A DNA stretch of 64,000 nt. Source: CAYHHI01 sp964356335 (GTDB lineage: Bacteria > Arandabacterota > Arandabacteria > Arandabacterales > Arandabacteraceae). Location of the stretch: the NCBI GenBank assembly GCA_964356335.1, contig CAYHHI010000002.1, positions 77,648 through 141,647 of the forward strand, in the 5' to 3' direction. Positions 26,336-34,799 of this stretch are shown here, piece by piece. How positions within the stretch are numbered: the first letter of the stretch is position 1; each line of letters starts with the position of its first letter. Made by a program: the position numbers and the translations under genes. The notes under the pieces were generated by a model. It was not told the DNA's origin. It ran no database searches and saw nothing but the letters and a program-made list of their open reading frames with translations.

Positions 26336-27174
26336 TGGCAGATAACGAGAGATATGGGGTCCTGATCCGGCTTTCTCGCATCGACAGGCGGATCCTCTTC
26401 ATCATCATCTTCCTATGCGTGGCGGTGCCTCTCTTGACCGGCGCCAGGATGAAGATGTCGGTGACCCAGCCTGTGAAGGGTCTTTACGACGCCATAGACA
26501 AGCTGGAACCCGGCTCATACATATGGCTCGCTGCCGATTATGATCCCGGTTCGATGCCGGAGCTTTACCCTATGAACATTGCCCTCATCGACCATCTGTT
26601 CTCAAAGAACATCAAGGTGATTTCGGCTTCCCTCTGGGCTCCCGGTCCGCCTCTCACGCAGAGAGTCTTCCAGACCGTCGGTCCCAAGTATGATAAGACC
26701 TACGGGGTCGATTTCGTCAACCTGGGTTTCAAAGAAGGCAGAGAAGCCGTTATGCTCTCGGCCGCCGATGATATCCGGAAGACGTTTCCCCGCGATTTCT
26801 TCGGCACACCCTACGAGACGATCCCGATGCTTCAGGGCATACGGAACCTCAAAGACGTCAAGATGATTGTCGCGATCTCCGCAGGCTACCCGGGCATAAA
26901 GGAGTGGATACAGCAGGTGGGCACTCGCTACGGGATGACGATAGGGGGTGGGGTGACCGCGGTGAGCGCACCTGAGATGTATCCTTACTTGCAGTCGGGA
27001 CAGCTGGTGGGTCTGCTTGCCGGCATGAAGGGCGCGGGTGAATACGAGCAGCTGGTCGCAAGGCCCGGCCTCGGAACAGCAGGAATGGTTGCCCAGTCGA
27101 GCGTGCACCTGATGGTGGTCCTGTTCATAGTTTTTGCCAACGTCGTGTTTTTGATTGAGAAGGCGAGAAAATGA
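26335..27174 (+). CDS. Uncharacterised bitopic membrane protein with large soluble domain
   Basis: A 279-residue protein with helices near both ends (ILFIIIFLCVAVPLLTGA about 20-37; VHLMVVLFIVFANVVFLI about 257-274) and a 200-residue domain between them. The domain begins QPVKGLYDAIDKLEPGSYIWLAADYDPG and continues with alpha/beta motifs (MPELYPMNIALIDHLFSKNIKVISASLW), reminiscent of a Rossmann-like or peptidase-like fold, but no catalytic residues can be assigned. The start at 26335 overlaps the upstream stop by one base; longer in-frame extensions lie inside the preceding gene and are rejected. Ends with an ATGA overlap into the next gene. Confidence 0.7.
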   Translation: MADNERYGVLIRLSRIDRRILFIIIFLCVAVPLLTGARMKMSVTQPVKGLYDAIDKLEPGSYIWLAADYDPGSMPELYPMNIALIDHLFSKNIKVISASLWAPGPPLTQRVFQTVGPKYDKTYGVDFVNLGFKEGREAVMLSAADDIRKTFPRDFFGTPYETIPMLQGIRNLKDVKMIVAISAGYPGIKEWIQQVGTRYGMTIGGGVTAVSAPEMYPYLQSGQLVGLLAGMKGAGEYEQLVARPGLGTAGMVAQSSVHLMVVLFIVFANVVFLIEKARK

Positions 27175-27983
27175 AACTGCTGAAACTGGCTCTAATAGTG
27201 ATTGTGCTGGCCGTGCTTGCATCGGCAGTAGCTTCCGGGCACATGTCGCCGAGAACGCTCGGCACGTGGGTTGCGGCGCTTCTCACGATATCGATCTTCA
27301 GTTTCCTCTACAAGGATAACCGCGTCTACAAGCTCGCGGAGCATCTCTTCATAGGTATTTCCGCCGGCTACTCGGTGTCGCTGGAGTACTGGAATGTCTT
27401 CAGGCCGAACCTCTGGGATCCACTGGTACAGGGACTTGGCCAGGCGACCTTGAGCGATGCGTTTTCGATAGGCGGATTCTCCGTGAGGCTGCCGCATTTC
27501 CCCGGCATGCTGTTGCTCTTTCCGTTTGCGCTCGGCATTTTGCTTTTCACGCGGTTCTCGTCCAGGCTTGCCTGGCTCAGCCGCTGGTCGATAGCCGCCA
27601 TGGTCGGCTCCTACGCGGGGCTCGCCATGATCGGTGCCCTCCAGGGCGATCTCGTTGCCCAGATCAGGGCGAACATGATACCTCTATTCGCACCCGGCAG
27701 TTTCGCTGCTCTGCGGGCAGGCGGGAATCCAAATGGCTTCGTCTTTGCTTTTCTCGGGTTGCTCTCGAACCCGCTGATCATCTTTGGCCTGGTCTCGACG
27801 CTTGTGTACTTCTTTTTCTCGCGGGAACACAAGGGCAGTCTCGGCGTAGTCTCCCGGATAGGCGTGTGGTTTCTGATGATATCCTTCGGGGCATCGTTCG
27901 GTTACACGGTAATGAGCAGGGTCTCGCTCTTGATTGGAAGACTCCATTTCCTCCTGAGTGACTGGCTTCGGGTTATCCCCTGA
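27171..27983 (+). CDS. Uncharacterised polytopic membrane protein
   Basis: A 270-residue protein with an N-terminal signal-like helix and about seven further hydrophobic segments (TLGTWVAALLTISIFSFLY, MLLLFPFALGILLF, NPLIIFGLVSTLVYFFF and others). A conserved-looking loop KDNRVYKLAEHLFIGISAGYS lies after helix 2. No family can be named. It overlaps the preceding gene by four bases (ATGA) and the following LipM-type gene by one base (TGATG), so it is locked into one translational unit. Confidence 0.7.
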   Translation: MKLLKLALIVIVLAVLASAVASGHMSPRTLGTWVAALLTISIFSFLYKDNRVYKLAEHLFIGISAGYSVSLEYWNVFRPNLWDPLVQGLGQATLSDAFSIGGFSVRLPHFPGMLLLFPFALGILLFTRFSSRLAWLSRWSIAAMVGSYAGLAMIGALQGDLVAQIRANMIPLFAPGSFAALRAGGNPNGFVFAFLGLLSNPLIIFGLVSTLVYFFFSREHKGSLGVVSRIGVWFLMISFGASFGYTVMSRVSLLIGRLHFLLSDWLRVIP

Positions 27984-28777
27984 TGGACCATTCCAGAGGC
28001 CTGAAGGTTGTCGAATTCGGCTGCAATGATGCTGGCCACAACATGGCTCTGGATTGGCATCTTTTCGCCTCCTGTGAGCAAGACCCGCGAGATGCCTTCG
28101 TGCGCTTCTACACCTGGTGTCCGTCTGCCCTCTCACTCGGTTTTTTCGAGTGCCCGGACGCGATCGATCACTCGAGAGCCCAGCGGGAAGGAATCCAGAT
28201 CGTTAAGCGGCCGACCGGAGGCAGGGTCGTGCTCCACAAGGAGGATCTTACCTATACCATTGTACTTCCGCGCAAGCCCGGGGCGACAGGCTCTGAGACC
28301 TACATCATGGTCTCGAACTGCATAGTAGATGGTTTGATCTCGTTGGGGGCCAAGGTGGAGATGGCGAGAGGCTCGCCAGCCAGGTCTGCATCGAGGACGA
28401 AGCCATGTTTCCTTTCGGCGGCGCGGCACGAGATCATCCATGCAGGAAGGAAAGTGGTTGGCAGCGCTCAGAGGATGGGTCGGAACGCCGTGCTTCAACA
28501 CGGGAGTATTCCTCTGGGCCGAGGTTATCTTGAGGTCGTGAACTACTTGAGTTGCGGCGAGGACGAGAAGCAGAGTCTGATCAGTGACATGAAGGCTGCG
28601 ACGACCTGCCTTGAAGATATCGTCGGCAGGGAGGTTGAGCCGAGCACGGTGGCATCGGCACTGCTCGATGCTTTTGCTGGGAGATTCGGAGGCCCCGTGA
28701 GGTATGTTCCGGATCACGCCCACGCCGACGAGATATCTCCAAATGCGCCGAGGCTCGGGGGCGCCAATCGTGCCTGA
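27983..28777 (+). CDS. lipM: Octanoyltransferase / lipoate ligase family protein (LipM-type)
   Basis: Attaches octanoyl or lipoyl groups to carrier proteins such as GcvH. The 264 residues belong to the biotin/lipoate A/B ligase family: RPTGGRVVLHKEDLTY (76-91), GRKVVGSAQ (155-163) and LQHGSIPL. A cysteine at 142 in PCFLSAARHEI occupies the place of the catalytic acyl-thioester cysteine of LipM, which argues for octanoyltransferase rather than ATP-using LplA. The gene overlaps the membrane-protein stop by one base. The window's likely client is GcvH (17542-17919). LplA activity remains possible. Confidence 0.85.
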   Translation: MDHSRGLKVVEFGCNDAGHNMALDWHLFASCEQDPRDAFVRFYTWCPSALSLGFFECPDAIDHSRAQREGIQIVKRPTGGRVVLHKEDLTYTIVLPRKPGATGSETYIMVSNCIVDGLISLGAKVEMARGSPARSASRTKPCFLSAARHEIIHAGRKVVGSAQRMGRNAVLQHGSIPLGRGYLEVVNYLSCGEDEKQSLISDMKAATTCLEDIVGREVEPSTVASALLDAFAGRFGGPVRYVPDHAHADEISPNAPRLGGANRA

Positions 28778-28844
28778 ACCGCCCTCTTGGAAGCAATTGG
28801 AATCGGGCGGCAAATCCTTGCACCGCCACGGAGGATGATAGCAC

Positions 28845-28874
28845 TTGACAGTCTCTCTTGCACTTTCGTATAGT
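28845..28874 (+). promoter_or_regulatory. Strong sigma70-type promoter of envelope module A
   Basis: TTGACA (28845-28850, 6/6) and TATAGT (28869-28874, 5/6) are 18 bases apart in a locally A/T-rich stretch. Transcription would start near 28881, giving a leader of about 54 bases before ATG 28935. Confidence 0.8.
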
Positions 28875-28934
28875 AAAATGCGGTAAGTAACGTAGAGATT
28901 GATGCAGCGAACTGACATACAGGAGGTCCTGACG

Positions 28935-31652
28935 ATGCCCAGCTTGTTAAAAGCCATAGGAGTCTCCCTGCTCGTCGCATTCCTGCTTTCCACCTCGCCG
29001 GCTTATGCCGCAACTGGAAAGATCGCCGGTACGGTAATGGATGCCAACGACGGCAAACCTCTGCCATTCGGAAATGTCCTCATCGTCGGCACGGGCATGG
29101 GAGCGTTTGTCAAAGAGACCGGCACGTTCGTGATCGACAACGTGCCCGAGGGCGCCTATACGGTCAAGGTTACGATGATGGGTTACGAGGCGCAGACCAG
29201 AGAAAACGTCGTGGTTACGGCCGGCCAGACAACGGATCTCGCCTTCCAACTGAAGACCGTAGTGGTGATGGAGGTCAAAGAGGTCGTTATCGAGGCTGAG
29301 AGGCCCATCGTTGATACCGAGAAGACTCAGACCTCGCGAACCGTTACTACTGAGGATGTCAAGGTCAGGTCGATCAACACGGTCCAGGAGGCCATCGCTA
29401 CCCAGGCAGGTGTAGTGCTTGAGCAGGGCCAGCTTCACGTAAGGGGTGGAAGAGCGGGTGAGGTGAAGTACCTCAGTGACGGTCTTCAGATAAGTGACCC
29501 GTTTGTGGGAGGCAATGAGGTTGGGATAAGCCTTGCCTCGCTATCCGAGATAGAGGTGCTTTCCGGCGGGTTCGAAGCGGAGTACGGTAACGTCCAGTCT
29601 GGCGTCATAAACCTCAAGACCAAAGAGGGCGGAACCAAGTACTCCGGCGTAGTCAAATACATGACCGATGACTACGGGGCCCCTGACAAGACCTACTTCA
29701 ACAGTGACGACTTGGCAGTAGGCATCGGAGGGCCTCTCGTCACCACAGACTTGAGGTTCTTTGCCTCGGGCGAGGTCAACTTCAGCGATACCCATCTCAA
29801 GACGCTTGAGCCGAGGCAGCAGAAAAAGATCTGGGGCATCAAGTTCAGAGAAAGACAGAACAACCAGTATTCGGGCCAGGCCAAGATCAGCTACAAGTTC
29901 TCGGAAATGAAGAAGCTCGCCGCAGAGCTCCTGGATTCAGGCGATAAGTATGATTTCTACCACCACGGTATGAGCCGCGTAGGCTACTGGTCGGATGAAC
30001 GTAGAAGGACCAACCAGCTTAACCCCTGGTGGTTCGAGCCGCTGGATTCGACCTACACTCTCTATGTGGCACCTGCGCACACGCCTGATATCCGGAATAC
30101 AAGCAGACAGATCAAGTTGGTCTGGAACCACACCCTGAGTTCATCTGCATTCTACACCCTGAGGGTGGGTAGATATACAACGGTCCATACCGAAACCGTG
30201 CTTGACAAGAAGCCTTACCAGTATGAGCCATATAACTTCAATGAGGATGTCGATCCTCAGAACAAGTACTACGTTACGGCTGGTGACTATCCGCACTGGC
30301 AGCGCTATCACACCACCATGTGGACTGCCAAGGGTGATATGGTCGTGCACAGTTCGACCACTCATCAGGTCAAGTTTGGGGCTGAGACAAACCTGTATCG
30401 GCTCGACATGAGGGACTTGAGTTATCCCTCGCTGAATAGCCCGCTTGGCATATTCCACGACATCTATTCGTTCCATACATGGGGACTCTCGGCATTTGGC
30501 CAGGACAAGATAAGGTTCGAGGGCATGAACCTCAGCCTGGGTATGAGGCTTGACATGTTCGATCCCGGCTCGGAAGCCACGGCATCATACAACAACTTCT
30601 TGAAGGACATAGGAGCTGGCACAAATGAGAGCGCGTTGTTCAAGCGTACCAAGTGGCAGCTGAGCCCGAGGTTGGGAGTATCCTATCCGGTCTCCGAACG
30701 GGATGCCCTGTATTTCAACTATGGCAGATTCTATATGGTACCTAGGCTTGAGGTCCTTCTGCAGTCCATCGGTGGCATAGAGAATAGCTCGGGGCCTTAC
30801 GGAAACCCTGCGATAGATGCCGAGACCACGATAATGTACGAAATCGGCATCCAGCATCAGTTCTCAACCAATGTTGTCGGTGACGTTGCCATGTTCTACA
30901 AGGACATCTTTGGGCTCACCGGTACCGAGCTGGTGCAGGCCGCCGACACTTCCGCCTGGAGAAGAACCGTCTCAGCCACGGGAGATCCTGTGGTTTTCAC
31001 GAATCTTGATTACGGGTCAGTGAGAGGGATCGAGCTCAAGATCTCTAAGCGTTTCAGCCACCGCTTCTCGGGTAGCATCACTTATACTTTCTCAAAGGCG
31101 ACTGGCTCTAGCTCCAGCGAGCTCCAGGGCAATCAGGCAGCAACCGGTGGCCTTGACAGACCGCCGATTACGGAGCTCCCGCTTGACTGGGACAGGAATC
31201 ACGTGATCTCTGCCAACCTCTACATCAGTGAGCCGGGTCTCTGGGGCTGCAACGTGGACTGGAGCTATTCTTCAGGAGCACCTTATACGCCGGTGCAGCC
31301 CAGGGAGAGATTCCAGAAGGCGTCTCTCATAAACTCGGAGCGGCTGCCCGCAAGGACGACCGTGAACCTCAAGGCTGATAAGAGATACAGGATTGCGGGA
31401 CAAGAGATCTCGCTCTTTCTTGAGGGCGAGAATCTCCTTAACAGAAAGAACATAGCATCGATGAATCCGGGGAACTGGCCTGGCGGCAATGGCAACTACG
31501 TCGCATACTACACGAGAGAGGGCAAGGTCGGCGGCGCGTATGACCAGGGTGAGCTGGCAGGGCTACCTGACGTGAATTACATTGCGCTCAATGATCCCCG
31601 GGTCTATTCACCACCAAGGAGTTTCCAGGTCGGCGTATCATTTGACTGGTAG
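28935..31652 (+). CDS. TonB-dependent receptor-like outer membrane protein (module A)
   Basis: A 905-residue outer membrane protein. Order: signal peptide (PSLLKAIGVSLLVAFLL, cleavage near AYA), a CarboxypepD-regulatory-like beta-sandwich (GKIAGTVMDANDGKPLPFGN to about residue 100), a possible TonB box region (VVIEAERPIVD), a plug (VQEAIATQAGVVLEQGQLHV, GGFEAEYGNVQSGVINLKTK) and a large beta-barrel ending in FQVGVSFDW, with the terminal aromatic residue needed for BAM insertion. I chose ATG 28935 over 28899 because AGGAGG precedes it at ideal spacing and the signal peptide begins there. The paralogue is at 47220. Whether it imports, or acts as a SusC- or export-type partner of the next genes, is open. 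Confidence 0.9.
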   Translation: MPSLLKAIGVSLLVAFLLSTSPAYAATGKIAGTVMDANDGKPLPFGNVLIVGTGMGAFVKETGTFVIDNVPEGAYTVKVTMMGYEAQTRENVVVTAGQTTDLAFQLKTVVVMEVKEVVIEAERPIVDTEKTQTSRTVTTEDVKVRSINTVQEAIATQAGVVLEQGQLHVRGGRAGEVKYLSDGLQISDPFVGGNEVGISLASLSEIEVLSGGFEAEYGNVQSGVINLKTKEGGTKYSGVVKYMTDDYGAPDKTYFNSDDLAVGIGGPLVTTDLRFFASGEVNFSDTHLKTLEPRQQKKIWGIKFRERQNNQYSGQAKISYKFSEMKKLAAELLDSGDKYDFYHHGMSRVGYWSDERRRTNQLNPWWFEPLDSTYTLYVAPAHTPDIRNTSRQIKLVWNHTLSSSAFYTLRVGRYTTVHTETVLDKKPYQYEPYNFNEDVDPQNKYYVTAGDYPHWQRYHTTMWTAKGDMVVHSSTTHQVKFGAETNLYRLDMRDLSYPSLNSPLGIFHDIYSFHTWGLSAFGQDKIRFEGMNLSLGMRLDMFDPGSEATASYNNFLKDIGAGTNESALFKRTKWQLSPRLGVSYPVSERDALYFNYGRFYMVPRLEVLLQSIGGIENSSGPYGNPAIDAETTIMYEIGIQHQFSTNVVGDVAMFYKDIFGLTGTELVQAADTSAWRRTVSATGDPVVFTNLDYGSVRGIELKISKRFSHRFSGSITYTFSKATGSSSSELQGNQAATGGLDRPPITELPLDWDRNHVISANLYISEPGLWGCNVDWSYSSGAPYTPVQPRERFQKASLINSERLPARTTVNLKADKRYRIAGQEISLFLEGENLLNRKNIASMNPGNWPGGNGNYVAYYTREGKVGGAYDQGELAGLPDVNYIALNDPRVYSPPRSFQVGVSFDW

Positions 31653-31672
31653 AAGACGTACGGAGGGCTCTG

Positions 31673-33787
31673 ATGAATGCTAAACGGTTCCTGCGCCGTC
31701 ATGCGCGCGGTGGGCTTCTGGTAGCCTGGCTTGTTGCGAGTCTTGCCCTGTTCTCGACATCGTTCGGTTTCTTTGAGGGCAAGGCGACCCGCGCGGGCTC
31801 TGTACCCGAAAACGGGATTGTGAGGTTCAGGGGCATTTACCACAACGTGAACAAGATGCTTTTGCATGCTTCAAATCTGGGTTTCTTTGGGGACTGGAAC
31901 TCAGATCAGTCGGCTCCATCAGGCGAATGGCCCGCCGGAAGCGGCATCGAATGGCTCTTTGCCGGCGGATTGTGGGTTGGCGGTGTGACGTACGATGAAA
32001 TGAGAAGGCCCGACACGCTTGTTAGTGCATCAGTCTATGAGCTGGAATTCTACCCTAAACCCGATCCCAGGGACGTCGTTTACATCACATCTGAGGGAGC
32101 GCCGGGTGGGGGCAGGCTGCTGGACGACGACGGCGACGGCCTCCTGGACGAGGATCCACTGGATGGCTATGACAATGATGGGGACGGGTTTATAGATGAG
32201 GATTTCGCCGCCATATCCCAGCAGATGTTCACCGCAGTGTACTATGATACGTCCAGTTCGATGAACCAGTCGAGGACCCGGGATTTCCACAGGCCCCTTG
32301 GCATCTTGGTCAGGGAGGAAAGCTATGCCTGGACAAGTTCTGCCGTCGAGAACTTCATAGGTATAGAATACAAGGTCACCAATATCGGTGATTCCACTAT
32401 ATACAAAGCATATGTCGCTTTGATGGTGGACGAGGACATTGGTAACATAAGAGTCTACCCGCAGTCCTACTCGGATGACATGGCAGGCTATGTTGATACC
32501 ACGGTGACCCGCAAGGAAATAGACGCAACTGGGTCTGAGGTGGATGTGAGGTACCATTTGACCGTAGGATACATGTACGATTTCCCCGGTGGTCAGGATG
32601 GGAATGTGGCGGGATACTTTGGTACCATGTTCATGGGGCATACCACTGATCCGAACGGCAGGCGTGCCCCCAAAGAAGTGGGAATCCACATGTTCAAGCA
32701 GTGGTCCGGCGGTGAAGAGGACCCCGAAAGCGACAGGGAAAGATACCGGTACATGAGGGGCAACTCTGACAACGAAAAGACAATCGATCCCAATACGGTC
32801 AAGGCTGCGGACTACAGGTATCTGGTTTCTGCGGGACCTTTTGACCAATTGGCCCCCGACAGCACGCTTGTCTTCCAGGTGGCCTTTGTCGCCGGCGGAA
32901 CGTTTGCGGAATTCTTGGATAACGCGGCGAATGCTCAGAAGGTTTACAACGGAGGCTATATGATGGGGCCAGGTGGCATACAGATCAAGGTCAACTGGCT
33001 GGGCTCCAGTCCGCCTCCGCCGCCCAAGCAACGCTTGATAGGCGGAGATGGAAAGGTGCTTGTCGAATGGGATGATTATTCCGAGACCACCCCCGATCCG
33101 CTTCAGCGCCTATTTGATTTTGCCGGCTACAGGATTTGGAAAGGTGTCGGTTGGAAGCATGAAAGCTCAGTTCCTTCATCCGATCAGTGGCGGTTGATTG
33201 CCCACTATTGGAAAGAGGATCTGCCGAAGATAGATACCGGCCTGATCGGAATCGGCAAGTACCGCTATGTGGACGAAGACGTGCACAATGGGCTGCCTTA
33301 CTGGTATGCAGTCACCGCTTTCGATGACGGGAGCGCTGAAAAGATAATCAATAAAGCGACCAACAGGGTTGACTCGATTCCACGATACGGCAGTTACTCT
33401 CAAGCCATGCAGTTAGTATACCCGCGGGGCACGCCCCAGACGGTAAAAGGCAAGGTCCGAATCGTGCCGAATCCTTATCCTGGCATGAGTCGGCAAGCAC
33501 GGGTGACCGGCAGATCTGTTGGCGATATGGTCGAGTACGAGGGCGACCCATCGGGAAGGCGGGTGAGGTTTCTCAACCTGCCTGAGAAGGCGACCGTGCG
33601 GGTTTACAGCTTGACCGGTGATCTGGTCTGGACCGGATACTTCGACAATCCGCTGGATTCCCAGGGCGAGCCGCCCGGTTGGAACCTCGTCTCGAGAAAC
33701 AACCAGGAGATTGTCAGCGGCACTTATATTGTACACATAGAGTCTCCATTGGGTAGCGAAATGACCAAGCTGATAGTCGTCAGGTAA
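31673..33787 (+). CDS. Secreted protein with FlgD/type-IX-like C-terminal domain (module A)
   Basis: A 704-residue exported protein. After a signal peptide (GGLLVAWLVASLALFSTSFG) comes a region found in similar unnamed proteins (WPAGSGIEWLFAGGLWVGGV). An Asp-rich double repeat (DDDGDGLLDEDPLDG, then DNDGDGFIDED) near 145-175 resembles calcium-binding thrombospondin-3 or dockerin loops. A fibronectin-like segment follows, and the end is a FlgD-Ig/type-A-sorting-like domain from VPNPYPG to SGTYIVHIESPLGSEMTKLI. Such ends route cargo through type IX secretion in Bacteroidetes. It lies between the receptor and PorV genes, so it may be their client or surface partner. Function unknown. Confidence 0.8.
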   Translation: MNAKRFLRRHARGGLLVAWLVASLALFSTSFGFFEGKATRAGSVPENGIVRFRGIYHNVNKMLLHASNLGFFGDWNSDQSAPSGEWPAGSGIEWLFAGGLWVGGVTYDEMRRPDTLVSASVYELEFYPKPDPRDVVYITSEGAPGGGRLLDDDGDGLLDEDPLDGYDNDGDGFIDEDFAAISQQMFTAVYYDTSSSMNQSRTRDFHRPLGILVREESYAWTSSAVENFIGIEYKVTNIGDSTIYKAYVALMVDEDIGNIRVYPQSYSDDMAGYVDTTVTRKEIDATGSEVDVRYHLTVGYMYDFPGGQDGNVAGYFGTMFMGHTTDPNGRRAPKEVGIHMFKQWSGGEEDPESDRERYRYMRGNSDNEKTIDPNTVKAADYRYLVSAGPFDQLAPDSTLVFQVAFVAGGTFAEFLDNAANAQKVYNGGYMMGPGGIQIKVNWLGSSPPPPPKQRLIGGDGKVLVEWDDYSETTPDPLQRLFDFAGYRIWKGVGWKHESSVPSSDQWRLIAHYWKEDLPKIDTGLIGIGKYRYVDEDVHNGLPYWYAVTAFDDGSAEKIINKATNRVDSIPRYGSYSQAMQLVYPRGTPQTVKGKVRIVPNPYPGMSRQARVTGRSVGDMVEYEGDPSGRRVRFLNLPEKATVRVYSLTGDLVWTGYFDNPLDSQGEPPGWNLVSRNNQEIVSGTYIVHIESPLGSEMTKLIVVR

Positions 33788-33818
33788 AGAGTGGCGTGAA
33801 AGGAAGGAGGACATCAAA

Positions 33819-34793
33819 TTGAGAAGGAGTTTGGTTGTCGTCGTTGCGGTCATACTGCTTGCAGCAGGTCCATCTTGGTCCAGGGAGTGGTTTGAAAAAG
33901 TTGGAACTGTTGGAGCCCAGTTCCTAAAGATCGGTAGCAGCGCAAGGGGTGTGGCAATGGGTGAGGCCTTTGTGGCGGTCGCCGACGATGCCTCGAGCAC
34001 GTACTGGAATCCTGCCGGCATCGCTGCGCTTCAGGGCAGCCATCTGACACTGAACCATTCGACATGGCCTGCGGGGTTGAGCCATGAGTATGCAGCGTAT
34101 GTCTTCGCGTATAAGTTCATACCGGGCGTTATCGGCGTGAGTGCGACCGTGCTTCAGATGGATCCGATGGCTGAGACCACCGAATACAAGCCGGAAGGCA
34201 CAGGATACCAGTTTGACGCCGGAAGCATGGCCTTTGGACTCACCTATGCCCGAATGCTGACTGATAGATTCTCTTTTGGCGGCACCGTCAAGTGGATTCA
34301 TGAGGGCTTGGCGGACTACGCTGGTGAAACGTTTGCGTTTGACCTGGGCACCCTGTATGACATAGGCTTCAGGAGCATAAGAATAGGCATGTGTTTCCAG
34401 AACATGGGTTCGGGCTATACCTTCCGTGACGGTGGCAAGGAAAGCCCGATGCCAGTGATGTTCAAGGTGGGAGGGTCGATGCCGTTCCTGAGCACGGCCG
34501 CACATAAGGTGATTGGTGCTGCCGAGTTCAATCATCCACCCGATGGAGCTGAGAGAGTCAATGTTGGAGGGGAGTACATATTGCAGAAGTATGCTCCCTT
34601 CGAGGGCGCATTGCGCCTCGGTTACAGATTCAACAGGGATGAGGAAGGCCTGACGGCGGGATTCGGTGTCAAGTTTCCCTTCGTCCGGATCGGATTGGTG
34701 AGCAAGCCTTCGGCCTGGAGTATAGATTACGCTTATTCTGATTTCGGGCTTCTTGGGATTTCGCACAGGATCTCCCTGAATGCTTCCTATTAG
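33819..34793 (+). CDS. PorV/PorQ-type outer membrane protein (UPF0164, module A)
   Basis: A 324-residue outer membrane beta-barrel of the PorV/FadL-like group. After the signal peptide (RSLVVVVAVILLAAGPSWS) the family signature appears: VGAQFLKIGSSARGVAMGEA, then DDASSTYWNPAGIA. It ends ISLNASY with a terminal aromatic residue. In Bacteroidetes, PorV carries type IX substrates to the attachment complex. TTG 33819 follows AGGAGG. It closely matches the gene at 51737 and occupies the same place after the CTD protein, so the module is duplicated. Confidence 0.88.
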   Translation: MRRSLVVVVAVILLAAGPSWSREWFEKVGTVGAQFLKIGSSARGVAMGEAFVAVADDASSTYWNPAGIAALQGSHLTLNHSTWPAGLSHEYAAYVFAYKFIPGVIGVSATVLQMDPMAETTEYKPEGTGYQFDAGSMAFGLTYARMLTDRFSFGGTVKWIHEGLADYAGETFAFDLGTLYDIGFRSIRIGMCFQNMGSGYTFRDGGKESPMPVMFKVGGSMPFLSTAAHKVIGAAEFNHPPDGAERVNVGGEYILQKYAPFEGALRLGYRFNRDEEGLTAGFGVKFPFVRIGLVSKPSAWSIDYAYSDFGLLGISHRISLNASY

Positions 34794-34799
34794 TCATTT

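Noticed and set aside
32030..33031. 333-residue minus-strand frame within the module A secreted protein
   Set aside because: Antisense shadow; the plus strand has a signal peptide and coherent domains.
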